A DNA stretch of 64,000 nt from Massospora cicadina (GCA_022478985.1 JAKSZP010009198.1:62001-126000), one strand, 5' to 3'; counted from the stretch's first letter, positions 31,489 through 42,129 are shown. The notes: generated by a model from the letters alone, not told the origin. Translations and numbers: made by a program.

Positions 31489-32130
31489 TATATTCTTATC
31501 ACATACTCTAATTTGAGATGCCGTGTCAATTCTTTACTGACAAGAATACATTTTTTAAGGGCATATCCCATTAAGCAAACAAGGAGCTAATTTTGGACTC
31601 TGAATGAAGGCAATAGGTTTTACTTGGGTAAAAATTTAATCCTGGAAGGACTTTTTAGTAAAAATTAACCAACCTTGGCTCAAACTTGACTCAAACTAAT
31701 GTAACGCTTGGGATACTTATCCAAGGCATCAAGAAATTAATATTCTGTGTGAATATGAAAAATAGGAGCATGTTTTTAGAAAGGCACCATGTCATTGCTT
31801 ATCTCAACTTAATTCCTTGCAGTATTAAATCTTTTCATGAATTTAGAACCCTGGAAGAGCTAGGACTTTCTGAAGATGTTTTACATTAAGTTCATAACGT
31901 CAACCCGTGGCCAATTTAGGGGAATAAATGATCAAGGGAAGGACCAAGTATAATTTTTATCAAAAAAGAAAGTGAAATTTTCACCAAGGACGATTTGACT
32001 TGGAATGTGCAAGAGGTGTAACCCACACAATAGATACTGAAGATCATGTCCCTATATGACTAAGGCCGATTAGAAATTTGAAAGCAGCTGTAGAGGTTGT
32101 GTCAAAAGAAATAATGGGAAATTCTTAATT
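31489..32130. other. Decayed G2 pol region between protease and RT
   Basis: A 67-codon open frame at 31686-31889 (with ERHHVIAYLNLIPCS) and short pieces near 32030 (LEIEDHVPI-like, YD.GRLEI) that could be the start of RT. Nothing certain. Confidence 0.35.
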
Positions 32131-32770
32131 CTAATATGTTGATACTCTCAAAAAATTCATGAGCTGCTCCAATCATGATTGTTAAAAAGATAGATGGGAA
32201 TAATAGGAGCATTATTATCTACTGGAAGATTAATAACATTTCAAAGAAGGGCTCTTATACTCTTTTGCAAGTTAATGATGCCCTAGATTTGGTTTGGGAG
32301 TTCAGGGTTCTCAGTGCTGGATTTAATTAGCAGGTATTGGCAGAACAACATTCCCAAAGCTTAAAGGAAAAATGCACTATTATCACACAAGAAGGGTTAT
32401 TTCAAACAGCAAGGATGCCCCAAGGACTTTACAACGCTCTAGCGATGTTCCAGAAAGCCATGGACACTATCCTGGGAGACCTTAAATTGTCATGTGCACC
32501 AGTTTACTTATACAATATAAATTTTTTCACCTGCACCTTTGATTTCCATCTGGAGTATCAGGAAGAGGCTTTAAGAGGTTAGCAACTGTGAACATGAATA
32601 TTAAGCCCTAGAACTGCCAGGTTTTTAAGGATCAACTGGAGTACCTTAGATTTGTTATTGTCATGGAAGTTCTTTGGCCACAGCCAGTCAAACTTGATGC
32701 TACCTCAAAAATGAGAAGGCCTAAATCCAAACGGGATATTCAATATTTTGGACATGATCAATTAATAATG
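32130..32770 (+). pseudogene. G2 reverse transcriptase
   Basis: The open piece 32337-32582 reads ARMPQGLYNALAMFQKAMDT and YLYNINFFT; the catalytic YxDD has become YLYN, so both Asp residues are lost. The pattern matches CLPQGLYNVPVSFQHAMDHI and FYLDDITIFS of G1. Flanking frames give VKKIDG and LEYLRFVI. The first catalytic Asp is seen near 32310 as VLDLI. Confidence 0.78.
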
Positions 32771-32879
32771 CCACTTTATTGCCGGTATTTCTGAAATTAG
32801 GTTCCTTTATCTTTCCTATCTAAGAATAAGATCCCTTTCAATCAGAATTCAGCCTTCCAGGAGGCATTTAACCAACCTT

Positions 32880-33345
32880 ATTTGCCTTGTTGGTCACGCC
32901 AGTATTATGATATTCTAGTTATGACTGAAAATCTATCGTCCAGACAGATGCTTTATTGACAGTGGTAAGAGCTGTTCTGTCACAATTTGGGGAAAAATGC
33001 AAAGAGCACACAGTAACCTACAATAGTCAAAACTTAAACGTCCATGAGAGAAAGTATAATGTTGGATTGGTATGCTTGGTGGTTATATAAGCCTATAAGC
33101 AATTCATAGTCTATCTACACGGGACATATTTTACTGTGGTTACTGATCACACATTTTTCAGCTGTCTCAGTAATTTAAAGAAGCCAGAAGGATGTCTAGC
33201 TCGCTGGGCACTTAAGCTGCAGGTTTATAACTTTACCATCAAGTATCAGGCTGGTACTAAACATCATAATGTAAATTGCTTGTCTCTTCTGCCCATCATG
33301 GCAACTCTATGTCAACCTGAATATGCCTATTTCATAAACTGATCA
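32880..33345 (+). pseudogene. G2 RNase H
   Basis: The frame 33136-33342 reads TDHTFFSCLSNLKKPEGCLA then RWALKLQVYNFTIKYQAGTK, the C-terminal half of a gypsy RNase H with the VTDH and GxxxxxxD-like ending. The first half, near 32930-33100, is in pieces (DALLTVVRAVL, HERKYNV). Confidence 0.8.
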
Positions 33346-33349
33346 GTGG

Positions 33350-34051
33350 ATCATATGGCGATGAGTATGAACCAGTACACATAATTTTCTGAACTAAGAA
33401 AGAAACACACATGGAAAAAGGAGTCCTGTTAAGAATATTGACAGAAAGAAATATATATTTCCCCATCATTTGGCACAAATAGATATAATTTTGGCTGCTC
33501 ATAAGACCACTGGGCATGGGGGACTCAATAAGACCAAAAAACACCTCAAGGAGAATTATCATTGGGATTAATGCGTTTTAAAATCAATGAACTTTGAATT
33601 ACCTTAAATAATCTCATGGTGAGAAGCCCTCCCAAAAACCTTCTTCATAACAACTTTTTTGGATAAAATTCAATTGGCACGCCATTTCACAGATGTGGTA
33701 AACCCCTACCAATTAGCGATGCAAAAGCTAAAATTATTGTTTCAATCAATCACTTAACCAATTGGGTTAAAGTCAGAGCTATTTGGGACATAGGAGCTAA
33801 AACCACCGCCAAAATTTGCCTTGGAGCAGGTCATTCATTGGCATGGATTTCTGCAATTTATATTGATGGATAATGGCATAAACTTGAGTGTGAATCTCCT
33901 CCAAAAACTTAATGAGCTAATGGGATTACAAGGTGCGTTTTAGACTCCATTACACCAAGAAACTAACATTACGGTTGAACAAGTTAACAGAACACTTTAA
34001 ACATCCCTAGGAAGTAACTTCTCAAAGAGCTAAGACTAGATTACATTTTTT
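33350..34051 (+). pseudogene. G2 integrase, part 1
   Basis: Near 33490 the zinc-binding start reads AAHKTTGHGGLNKTKKHLKE (His-His pair). The core follows: NHLTNWVKVRAIWD near 33748 (the KWVEA block), then LMDNGINLSVN near 33868, whose DNG holds the second catalytic Asp. The gene is cut at 34051 by H5 and resumes at about 35985. Confidence 0.75.
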
Positions 34052-35970
34052 GATTTATTTGAGGTAAGCCAACCAGGGGGATGGACATTACCAAAACTAA
34101 AAACTAAAACCTAATGTAACTAATCATTTCAAACAAAACGCCCAAAATGAGCGGATTGAATGATACTCATCAAACAAAAACAACCAACCAGGTGGGTCAT
34201 CGGAAAACCACTTATCCAACCATGGCAGAAAGGGATGGGGGATTGGGGGGCTCATCTTCAGCAGCAGCTTCCTCAACCCAGAGTAGGGAATGGGCCAAGG
34301 CAGAGAGCAAAGGCGTCAGGACATTGGTGGATTATGGTTCAATATCACTCTTAATTGGTATCTCATGGAAATTGCCAGCTAAAAAATGGCGCTGATATAC
34401 TTGTCTAAAGCTTTTTCAGCTTTAATGCGGTCATCTGGAAGTTTAATAAATGTGGTAATATTGGTTCAGGTAATCTTAGCTTTAGGATTCCATGCTACAG
34501 CTACCAGTTTGGGTATCGTCATTGGCATCTTTGTTTAATTGATTCATTGTATTATTACTTTGTGGGGTGAGGGTAGAGGGGTAACAGGAGGAGGAATACC
34601 TCCTGTGAACATCACCACTGATTTGGTGACAGCTTTGCAGAGGGGATGACAATCTGGTTTTTCAGCTGCTTCAACTGTAAGCTGGTGGTCGCTGCAAAAT
34701 GATTCAGCATTTGGCTTTGGGATATATAGACGAGGGGGGTATTTGGCGTCTCATTCTGAATTAACGAACTGCTCAATTTGTAGAGATGGTTCTTCAATGA
34801 AATTACCTGATTCATCAATTTCAGCCAATAACTCCCATGGGTTCTGGTTAAATTAAATTGGGAATCATCATATGGCTAATGATTACATGTTTTGGTGGCA
34901 GCATGGGGTTGAACTGTTGTCCAATCATGTCCATGATTGGTGGTAGCATTTGTGGCACTGGGCGGGGAAGGAGCCTGATTGGTTGTTGCGGATCTATCTG
35001 TAATGATAGGCTTTGGAGGAGGGGTAGGATATTACCCCATACCACAAAAAGCGTGGGGTTTGTGGCATAATGGATTCTAGTGAATGAGGGCGCAGAGCTA
35101 TCAGAAGCCACCAGGAATGGGTATTTGCGTTTTGAGTGGTCCAACTTGAAACAGGATGGACAGATAGTCCATCCGCCTTCAACATGTGCCCAGAATGGAT
35201 GGTCAAAGCAGATGGGATGATAGCATGGGGAGGAATTTCCAAATCAATTTTATCAAAATCAGGGCTGATTGTGGCAAACGCCTGAGGCCCAACTAGGCGT
35301 GTGGCCCCATTTGGGACCACAAATTGTAGGATGGGGTTGAAGTCGTAGGCTGCCAAACCTTCCATCAGCTCCTAAAGGACACCGCGGGGGGAAGGTGAGT
35401 AGGCAAACAAGCAAACTGGACCACCAAAGCGGTGTCCACTGAGAGCCATGTCTGAGTGGTAGGAATAGGGGTACCCTGGAAAATCAGGGGCACAGTTGCT
35501 GCAGTGATGGCATCAGCTTCACATGTGAAGCCCAAGTTAAAATACCCCTTTTAGGGGCAGAAGTCTATGAATTTGATGGGTTGCATCACCAACTGAGCTA
35601 TTTCAATTATTTTTATTATTATTATATGGTAACAACTTCCCATATTTGACCCAAAGGCCAAAATGCAAATTGCTCTTGGGGACCCAGGGGTCAGTGGAGC
35701 ACTGCCTGGGTATGCGTAAGATGGGTGTTAAGATCCTTGGGTGGATTGAACCAACTCAAGGTTTTGTTGGGACTGGATGAACCAGTCATAGCGTGCTTTC
35801 CCACTGAACAGAAAACACTTGGGGGAGTTTCACAGCTGCCCCACACTGGAGCATCTGGCGAAGAATCCAATGACATGGGGTAGGATTGGCAGTCAGAAGT
35901 CAAAGTTTTACTTAGTTTGTTTATTTACCTAATTTACTTGGAAAGTAATACTGAGCAGAAAGAAAGTTTT
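34052..35970 (-). mobile_element. H5: ORF1-only LINE-like element, full length
   Basis: About 1919 bp, minus orientation, inserted in G2 integrase. On the minus strand it starts near AACTTTCTTTCTGCTCAG and ends GTCCATCCCCCTGGTTGGC then TTACCTCAAATAAATC. Flanks GATTACATTTTTT (34039-34051) and GAGTACATTTCTC (35972-35984) agree at 10 of 13 bases, a possible aged duplication. Confidence 0.8.
35000..35903 (-). pseudogene. H5 ORF1-like protein with zinc-knuckle remnant
   Basis: The N-terminal piece (35691-35903) reads DAPVWGSCETPPSVFCSVGK, matching APVWGSGAPPPSVFC of H6. The middle piece (34994-35365) reads MEGLAAYDFNPILQFVVP, then NGATRLVGPQAFATISP. In a neighbouring frame near 35190-35130 it reads HPFWAHVEGGWTICPSC followed by FKLDHSKRKYP. 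This is the knuckle with three ligands; the fourth position is Tyr (TAC), one transition from Cys (TGC). Together with H2 this copy gives the clearest alignment to HPFWVTVDSAPHICTHC of L3 ORF1. Confidence 0.78.
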
Positions 35971-35984
35971 GGAGTACATTTCTC

Positions 35985-36260
35985 AGTTTGGCCATATTTG
36001 CTTACAATATCTCATAACACTCAGCCATTAAAATGTCTCCATTCCAACTGCTCTATGGGTAGCATCCAGACTTGCCACTATTGGTATACTCTGTACTTCA
36101 AGACCCTCAAGATTTAAACCATTCACAATATGTTGAGCGGCTGCTGAAACTTTAATCAAACCACAATCCCAGGCCCTTAAGAATAATTTCAAACTCTGAA
36201 AGGCTTTACCTAAAAAATACCAGAAAAATAATTAACTTTTCCAAATTTCTTACAGGCTAT
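35985..36260 (+). pseudogene. G2 integrase, part 2 (C-terminal)
   Basis: Resumes after H5 with NTQPLKCLHSNCSMGS-like translation; in the neighbouring frame the DNA ATGTCTCCATTCCAACTGC encodes MSPFQLL, the conserved SPFxLxYG block of gypsy integrases. G1 has NVPIPCSVW at the same place. Confidence 0.65.
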
Positions 36261-36572
36261 GAAGTATTATTTTGGAATACTCATGGTTTGGGCCAAACTT
36301 ATAAGTTAATCAAATTTTGGTTGTCCCCTTTTGATAAAATTAGAAAAAACTTCCAACATTACCTACATGATTGAGGAGAAAAACTCAGGAAACACATATA
36401 ATTGAGTCCATATAAAAATACTAGATAATATATTAAACTGGTCAATTGAGAACGGAATATATAAAAATTAATTAAATAAAAAGCAAAGTATAACCGGAAA
36501 ACTAATATAAAAAAGACATCTATTTTATTTATAATAAATTGAAAATTATAAATAGATATAAGTATTAGTATT
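36261..36572. other. A/T-rich decayed G2 sequence
   Basis: Strongly A/T-rich and without a recognisable motif. It probably belongs to the G2 region after integrase, into which H6 inserted. Confidence 0.4.
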
Positions 36573-36677
36573 ACTTTTTTCCTTCCACTCAATCTCACTT
36601 CAAGCAAATATTATAAAGAAAAAAAGTGTTTATTTTACCACCGCTGTCTGGCCACGCCCATTTTCCTAAAATTATCC

Positions 36678-37440
36678 ATGGGTACGCTGGCTGCTGCTCC
36701 AGTGTGGGGTAGCGGCGCTCCACCACCTAGCGTTTTCTGCCCTGCAGGCAAACATATTCACATGGGATCAAATAGCCACCATCTTCTTCTGGCCGTTTTG
36801 TCCCCCATGGGACTTAGTGCTTCACCTGGCACGCATCCACCCTTCTCACCCCCATCCTCTTGCCCACTCTCATTCCACAATCCAATTTTGACTCCAAGTT
36901 GACTATGGGCATTTATTCCTGTATGCCAACAAGGCCATTATTGAATTGGCAACCACTGCATTTTCACCAGTTGGCTTTATCAATTCCACCCATTTAAGGG
37001 ATATTCTAATATTGGTATCCAGATGGAGGAGGATGCTGCAGCAGAGGCTTCTACTCCACTTTTTTATAAAAATACTCCCATACCAACTACCCAGACTCAC
37101 CTCCCTATAGACACCACAATGGTGGTGTCCTTTGCATCCCTCCCTTCCCACATCCCACCCCAAGTTTTATATAATAAGTTGATGGCGGGGCTTCTGGCTT
37201 ATGGGACTCAGTCCAACCTCATCTTCACTGTTCCCTCTGGTGCAGAGCGCCTCGCTGCCCTTCACGCCACTGCTACCATAATACCACACCACCCTGCCAT
37301 AGCCCAACAAATATTCCCATGCTTGTACTGCAGCGGCGCCTGAGCACTTTTTTGAGGATCATGTGAATAATGGTCGCCAGCTTTGTCCTCTCTGTTTTGA
37401 ACTTGACCATTCAAAAAATTATGCCCCTGAGCCACTTCCT
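36678..37440 (+). pseudogene. H6 ORF1-like protein with zinc-knuckle remnant
   Basis: The N-terminal piece 36678-36902 reads AAAPVWGSGAPPPSVFCPAG. After frame changes 37023-37343 reads STPLFYKNTPIPTTQTHLP, DTTMVVSFASLPSHIPPQVL, YNKLMAGLLAYG, then FTVPSGAERLAALHATATI. Near 37345-37410, in another frame, it reads EHFFEDHVNNGRQLCPLC followed by FELDHSKNYAP, a knuckle with C, C and H present and the last Cys lost. The order is the same as in H2, H3, H4 and H5. Confidence 0.78.
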
Positions 37441-38041
37441 CTGATGCATCTTTTGGAGCATATTCAGCGGATTCTGAATGGGGCGTTTTGTTGCCCCCTC
37501 CCACTCATCATTCTCATTTGATGGGCCAGAGTGGGAAGTCCCCACCAAAATCATCTCACATTAACCCATCCAATTCTACCACCACCAATCAGAACCAGTC
37601 TTGAACCACCATTTGCACCCAAAAAGCCTATTTGACTATTACCCACACAAATACTTCATCCATTATTATCATGAACCAAAATTCATGGACCTATTGGATG
37701 AGGTTGACAAATCAGGTAAAGTTATCATGAGTGAGAATTCCAGTGAATCTCTCAGCTAGTTTGATTATGGTTGGGCCAAATTTTTCAATTCTTATTTTGA
37801 CAAAACCCCATATTCTAAACGTTTCACTCCTAAAAATCAATTCCACCCCCTATGAAAGTGACCACCAGCTCGCCTTAGCAGCGGTGGTCTCTCCCTAGTT
37901 CCCAAACCTATGTAAAGCAGTGAAGCCTAATCAGTGGCTCAATACCAACTAGGGCTGACCACACTCTACTATCCCCATGACTTCCCCAAACCAGCCTGAA
38001 GTGAAATCTCTAAATTATTTTATGATGCTGAAGCTGCTGTC

Positions 38042-38400
38042 TTGCATTTTGCTAAACTAGCAGTTTTTGACACATCTGCTAAAATCACCCACTTTAGTTT
38101 ATCCAAGTTTTCCCAACTCCTCAATGCCCGCATTCAAGATGAACAACAATTAGCGGATTTTTTGAAGCTGTCTACCAAGCTGATCTTAACGATGAGGATG
38201 ATAACTCATTTTACACCGTCCTCCACCAACACTATGCTAATGCCCCAACGCCCTGGCTTTCTGCTTTAGTACATTTCTACAAATATAATGATATTGCAGT
38301 GGTGAATATGTCTTCAGAAAAACCGCCTGACCCCTCACCTTCTGCCATGGTGGGTAGTGGTTTCCGCTCCCCGCCTGGTAGGAGGTTTTTTGCCTTAGTT
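38042..38400 (+). pseudogene. H6 second-half coding remnant of unknown function
   Basis: 38042-38269 reads HFAKLAVFDTSAKITHFSL and FSQLLNARIQDEQQLADFL. It corresponds to the poorly conserved second half of H1, H3 and H5. PWLSALVHFYKYNDIAVV near 38250-38300 (in a neighbouring frame) matches LLSALAHALYNADTID of H3. The domain is unknown. Confidence 0.45.
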
Positions 38401-38500
38401 TTAAAGTTCTGTTCATTCATTTGTTCAGTTCTTTTGCTCTTTAGTATCAGTAAAGTCCATCCCCTGGTCAGCATACCTCAAATAAATTTAAATTTAAATA

Positions 38501-40406
38501 TAATATTCATATAGAGGAGTGATAGCATAGCAGGGTGGTTCCTGCTCAACTCTGGGTTGAGATTTGTTAGCCAAAAGTTAAAACCATTACATGCTAAAAA
38601 ACTTGGCATGGTATATTTGTCTCAAGGTTTATCCGCCTCATTTACTGTTTTTATAAAGTATTAATATATGTAATTTTAGTACTTTCCTTTAATGAGAAAA
38701 AGATAATTTAACTCCAATTTGTCCTTTATATAAGTCAATTATGCTCAGTACAACCGTTGGGAGACAAGAAATAAATACATGCTAATAGAAAGCCAGATTC
38801 ATTATATTTTGGTAGCTGTAGATAACCAGAGGACAATAGGAAAGGGAGGTAAAAATATATAGTAATCTAATCAAGGCCATATTTGGGAATTATACAAACT
38901 CCCAAGAGGAGACAATCTATGAAGAATTCAGTTTGGTACTTATTATACCTCCAGGGTTGAAAGAAAAACTTGATAAACTTCTGAATGCCACCATCTGATA
39001 AAAGGTGGCACATTTAGTAATCAACCAGAAAGCATCCGCTAAGGATAATTATGAATAAGATGGCTGAGCAAGGCCATTGTTGAAATTCTGACCCAAAGTA
39101 AGAATTTTAGTACAACTGATGATGGGATCCAAACCCAATCTATAGATATAGTAAAACAATTGTAGGGATAATCCCCAACAAAATTCACTGCCTCCCAATA
39201 TTAGGGTTCAAACTTGATTTATGTGATAAAATGTTTCTTGGCAGAAACCTCCAGATATTGGAATCCAAAACTGATTTATGTGGCGATCAAATCCTGTTTG
39301 ACGGAAGTAACTAGAATGTCACAGAACCCTGACTGCTTTAAGTATAGATCTCAGCTTGGAAATTCTTGGAGATTTTATCCTGATAATAAGTCCATGATCT
39401 CCTATATAATTCGCTTTTTAGAGAAAATAAAGGTGATTAAGTTCTAATCTAAAATAATTCTGGGTACCGCTGACTAGACTAGCAAAAGATATGAGGTATA
39501 CCAATTAAGGATTGTTTTCCCTTTATTGGAGTCTTTAATTATAAAGAAAAGTACAACTTTTTGATATCCTTAAACCTGGGGCTTTGGCTGCCTGACTTTA
39601 TTTGAGTAGTTGAATATATACCCCTACGTTCTGACAGCCATCTTGGGAAGATAATTTTGGCATATCATTGTGTAGGTCTTATAGAGCTGACTTAACCAGC
39701 TTAACAAAACAGACGTCATGAAAATCATGTGTATTTAAACCCAATGATGAAGCATATATGGGAAAGCTCCCAAGAGTAATGAAGAATAAAGCCCCTCTCT
39801 GCGAGCGCTTTAACTTGAATTAAAGCTTGTGGCTAAATAGAGATATTTTTGGCCAACAATTGTCAAACGAGGCTAAAAAGCCATTCAGATTTGGCTCTAA
39901 TACTTTCAAGAGATTGGCCTAGAGAGGATCTTTTGAGGTCACTAAGCTTGCCAATTAAGCCTAAGGTATTGGAAAAAATATAAAGGATGAAGATATACTC
40001 TGTCAGGAGATCCCCATTCAGAAAAAAAATCCCCCTAAAGAAAATTTTTGATCCTCTTGATTGAGGATACAACCAAATACTCGTGCTTAAGACCTGATGA
40101 AAAGCACAAACAAAGTCCATAACTTGTAGGCCTTACAGTAATTTTTCTGGCCTGAGTGACCTCATCCTCAATGATGGTATCAGGACAAGTAGAGATGATT
40201 ACTGTCATTGCAAAATTAATTGGATTAACTCTGGTTCTCACATGGACACTAAGACAAGCTGCACTCTCATTGTACAAGACAAGTGGTAAAATCGTTGATG
40301 CTGCTCAGTACTAAGTATTTTAATATAATGGCAGTTAAAAGGAGGTTGGACTGTTAACAGACCTTGAGGATAAATCGGTTATCTTGGGTTTTTATTACAT
40401 TCAAAT
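38501..40406. other. G2 3' internal region, 1.9 kb, unrecognised
   Basis: Lies between H6 and the G2 3' LTR. It contains scattered short frames, for example LIIPPGLKEKLDKLLNATI near 38937-38995 and GISLCRSYRADLTSLTKQT near 39660-39710, but I recognise no gypsy or other domain. It is long for a gypsy region after integrase and may hide an old insertion. Confidence 0.35.
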
Positions 40407-40415
40407 GGGGGGAAA
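40407..40415 (+). promoter_or_regulatory. G2 polypurine tract
   Basis: GGGGGGAAA directly before the TGTTAG start of the 3' LTR, the expected plus-strand primer. Confidence 0.75.
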
Positions 40416-40966
40416 TGTTAGAATTTTTAATTTGACTCAAATAGTAAACCCTTCAAGTAAACATCATTGCTGATAGATTACTATCATTGATGGATCCCTT
40501 GATCCTTCCCAATTTATCTGCATAATTTGATATCAGTCCACCTCAAAACTGCCTTGATTAGATTGCCTTCTTTCAGATTATCAGTTCTATTGATAGCTAT
40601 GATATAATTTATATATGCCAATTAAGAGGCCACTTGGTTGCAAAGTGGTCTCATGGCATTAACCTATTTGCACCTCCTTAATCAGTGCATAACATTTATG
40701 CACTGAGGCGGAACTTTGGTTTCATTATATGAATTGCCTAAAAATGCACTTAAACATCAATAGTCTAAATAGGGCGTACCTAATGCTATATAGGCTATTG
40801 ATATCTTATTTTGGTGTGCGTCATATTTAGTTTTACTTATATTTTTCCCCTAAATTTGTTATTTGTCAAAATATGACGTAGATCTAATTGGTATGGTTTT
40901 GAGACAATTATGCGTTAATTAAATGCACTATTGAATCTAAAATCCTCTCAATTATGAGAGTAATAA
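40416..40966 (+). repeat. G2 3' LTR, part 1 (left of G3)
   Basis: Starts TGTTAGAATTTTTAA and follows the 5' LTR (17488 onward) to AATTATGAGAGTAA, where G3 is inserted. It continues at 48068. Confidence 0.9.
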
Positions 40967-42074
40967 TGTGAAAAATGAAATCTTTCCACATTATCATGAA
41001 ACAGCTAGGCAGGAGGGCCCAGGTAAGGGCCCACAAGCAAAAGAGTGCGGCGGTGGTTAATTGAAAAATTTATGGCTTATTAAATGTTTGGTGATGATTA
41101 TGAAAATAAGTAAGGACAATACTACTCTTAGGAGATCTGTCTGTTCTCCAAAGAGGATGTACGGAGAGTTGACAGCCCTGTAAAAGTCTGAGACAAGGCC
41201 CATACTCTGTTCAAAGTCCAGTGTATTTTCTTAAATCTTAAAATTGATTTTAAATTTTTCAATTTTTAAACTTTTATTTTATATATAAGAAGACAAAGTT
41301 GCCTTAAGCACCTTTATCAGTTTAATTTATAATATACAATGGGGATATGACAGAACTTGTTTTTGTGGAGTCTGCAGGTGGCGGGCTATTTGCAGGCTTG
41401 CCTCAAGAATCTTGGCCTCTAATATTCTCATCTGGGCCCACTGTAGACCGTTCATTGAGTACCCTGGATGCTACAAATACTTTTCCATGCTTTTGTGCTT
41501 CAAGGACTTAATTGAGCTTAGCTTTTTTATTTTGTCCTTATTGCAAACTTTTATATTGAATTTTATCAAAACTTTCCCAGTGGCTTCTGATTCGCTAGGC
41601 CACCATTTTGCTCTATTCTCAATTTTCCATCTTTTGGCGTAATTTTAGCAGCTCCTGTTTTGCTGTACTGCACTTTGTTGTGGTTCTTGACATTCTCCAA
41701 ATGTTAGAGTTTGGGTTGGCGGCCTCTAATTTGTTGTGCTCCTATTTCTCTTGGCCATCAACATCCTCACGCTTAGTGATCTTAGGTTGGAGGCCTCTGA
41801 TTTAATGTCCACCATCACTATTTGCCATTGACATTCCAAAACTCGGCAGTTTTTTAGCTGGCATTCTTTGAGTGGCCCAAATTCTATTTCCACTGGCCTT
41901 ACCTCCTCCACTCAGAGTTTATTTAATTTGTAAGCATCTAATTTGTCAAAGTGCCATTTTTGAGGGTCCTCGCCCTCATGACCTATAATCTTAATTCTAA
42001 TAATATTAGCCTCAATCTACACCATAGAGAATATCAAGGCTATGTGGTGGCAAGGCAGAGATTTGACCATCACA
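40967..42074 (-). repeat. G3 3' LTR (left)
   Basis: 1108 bp. On the plus strand it runs from TGTGAAAAATG to TTGACCATCACA. It is similar to 46331-48067 throughout, notably at GGCAGGAGGGCCCAGG (near 41010 and 46371) and AAGACAAAGTTGCCTTAAGC (near 41290 and 47273). Confidence 0.87.
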
Positions 42075-42129
42075 TCATCCCACAAGAGAAGATCCACTGC
42101 ACCCCTAGTATTCTTTGACCTTCTGGGGA

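Larger units (their letters stand above)
36573..38500 (+). mobile_element. H6: ORF1-only LINE-like element, full length
   Basis: About 1.93 kb, plus orientation, starting near ACTTTTTTCCTTCCACTC and ending AAGTCCATCCCCTGGTCAGC then ATACCTCAAATAAATTTAAAT. It forms a head-to-head pair with H5. Flanks are so A/T-rich that a duplication cannot be called. It gives the longest comparison for H1. Confidence 0.8.

Noticed and set aside
36541..38520. Target-site duplication for H6
   Set aside because: Both flanks are almost pure A/T, so any short match is meaningless.
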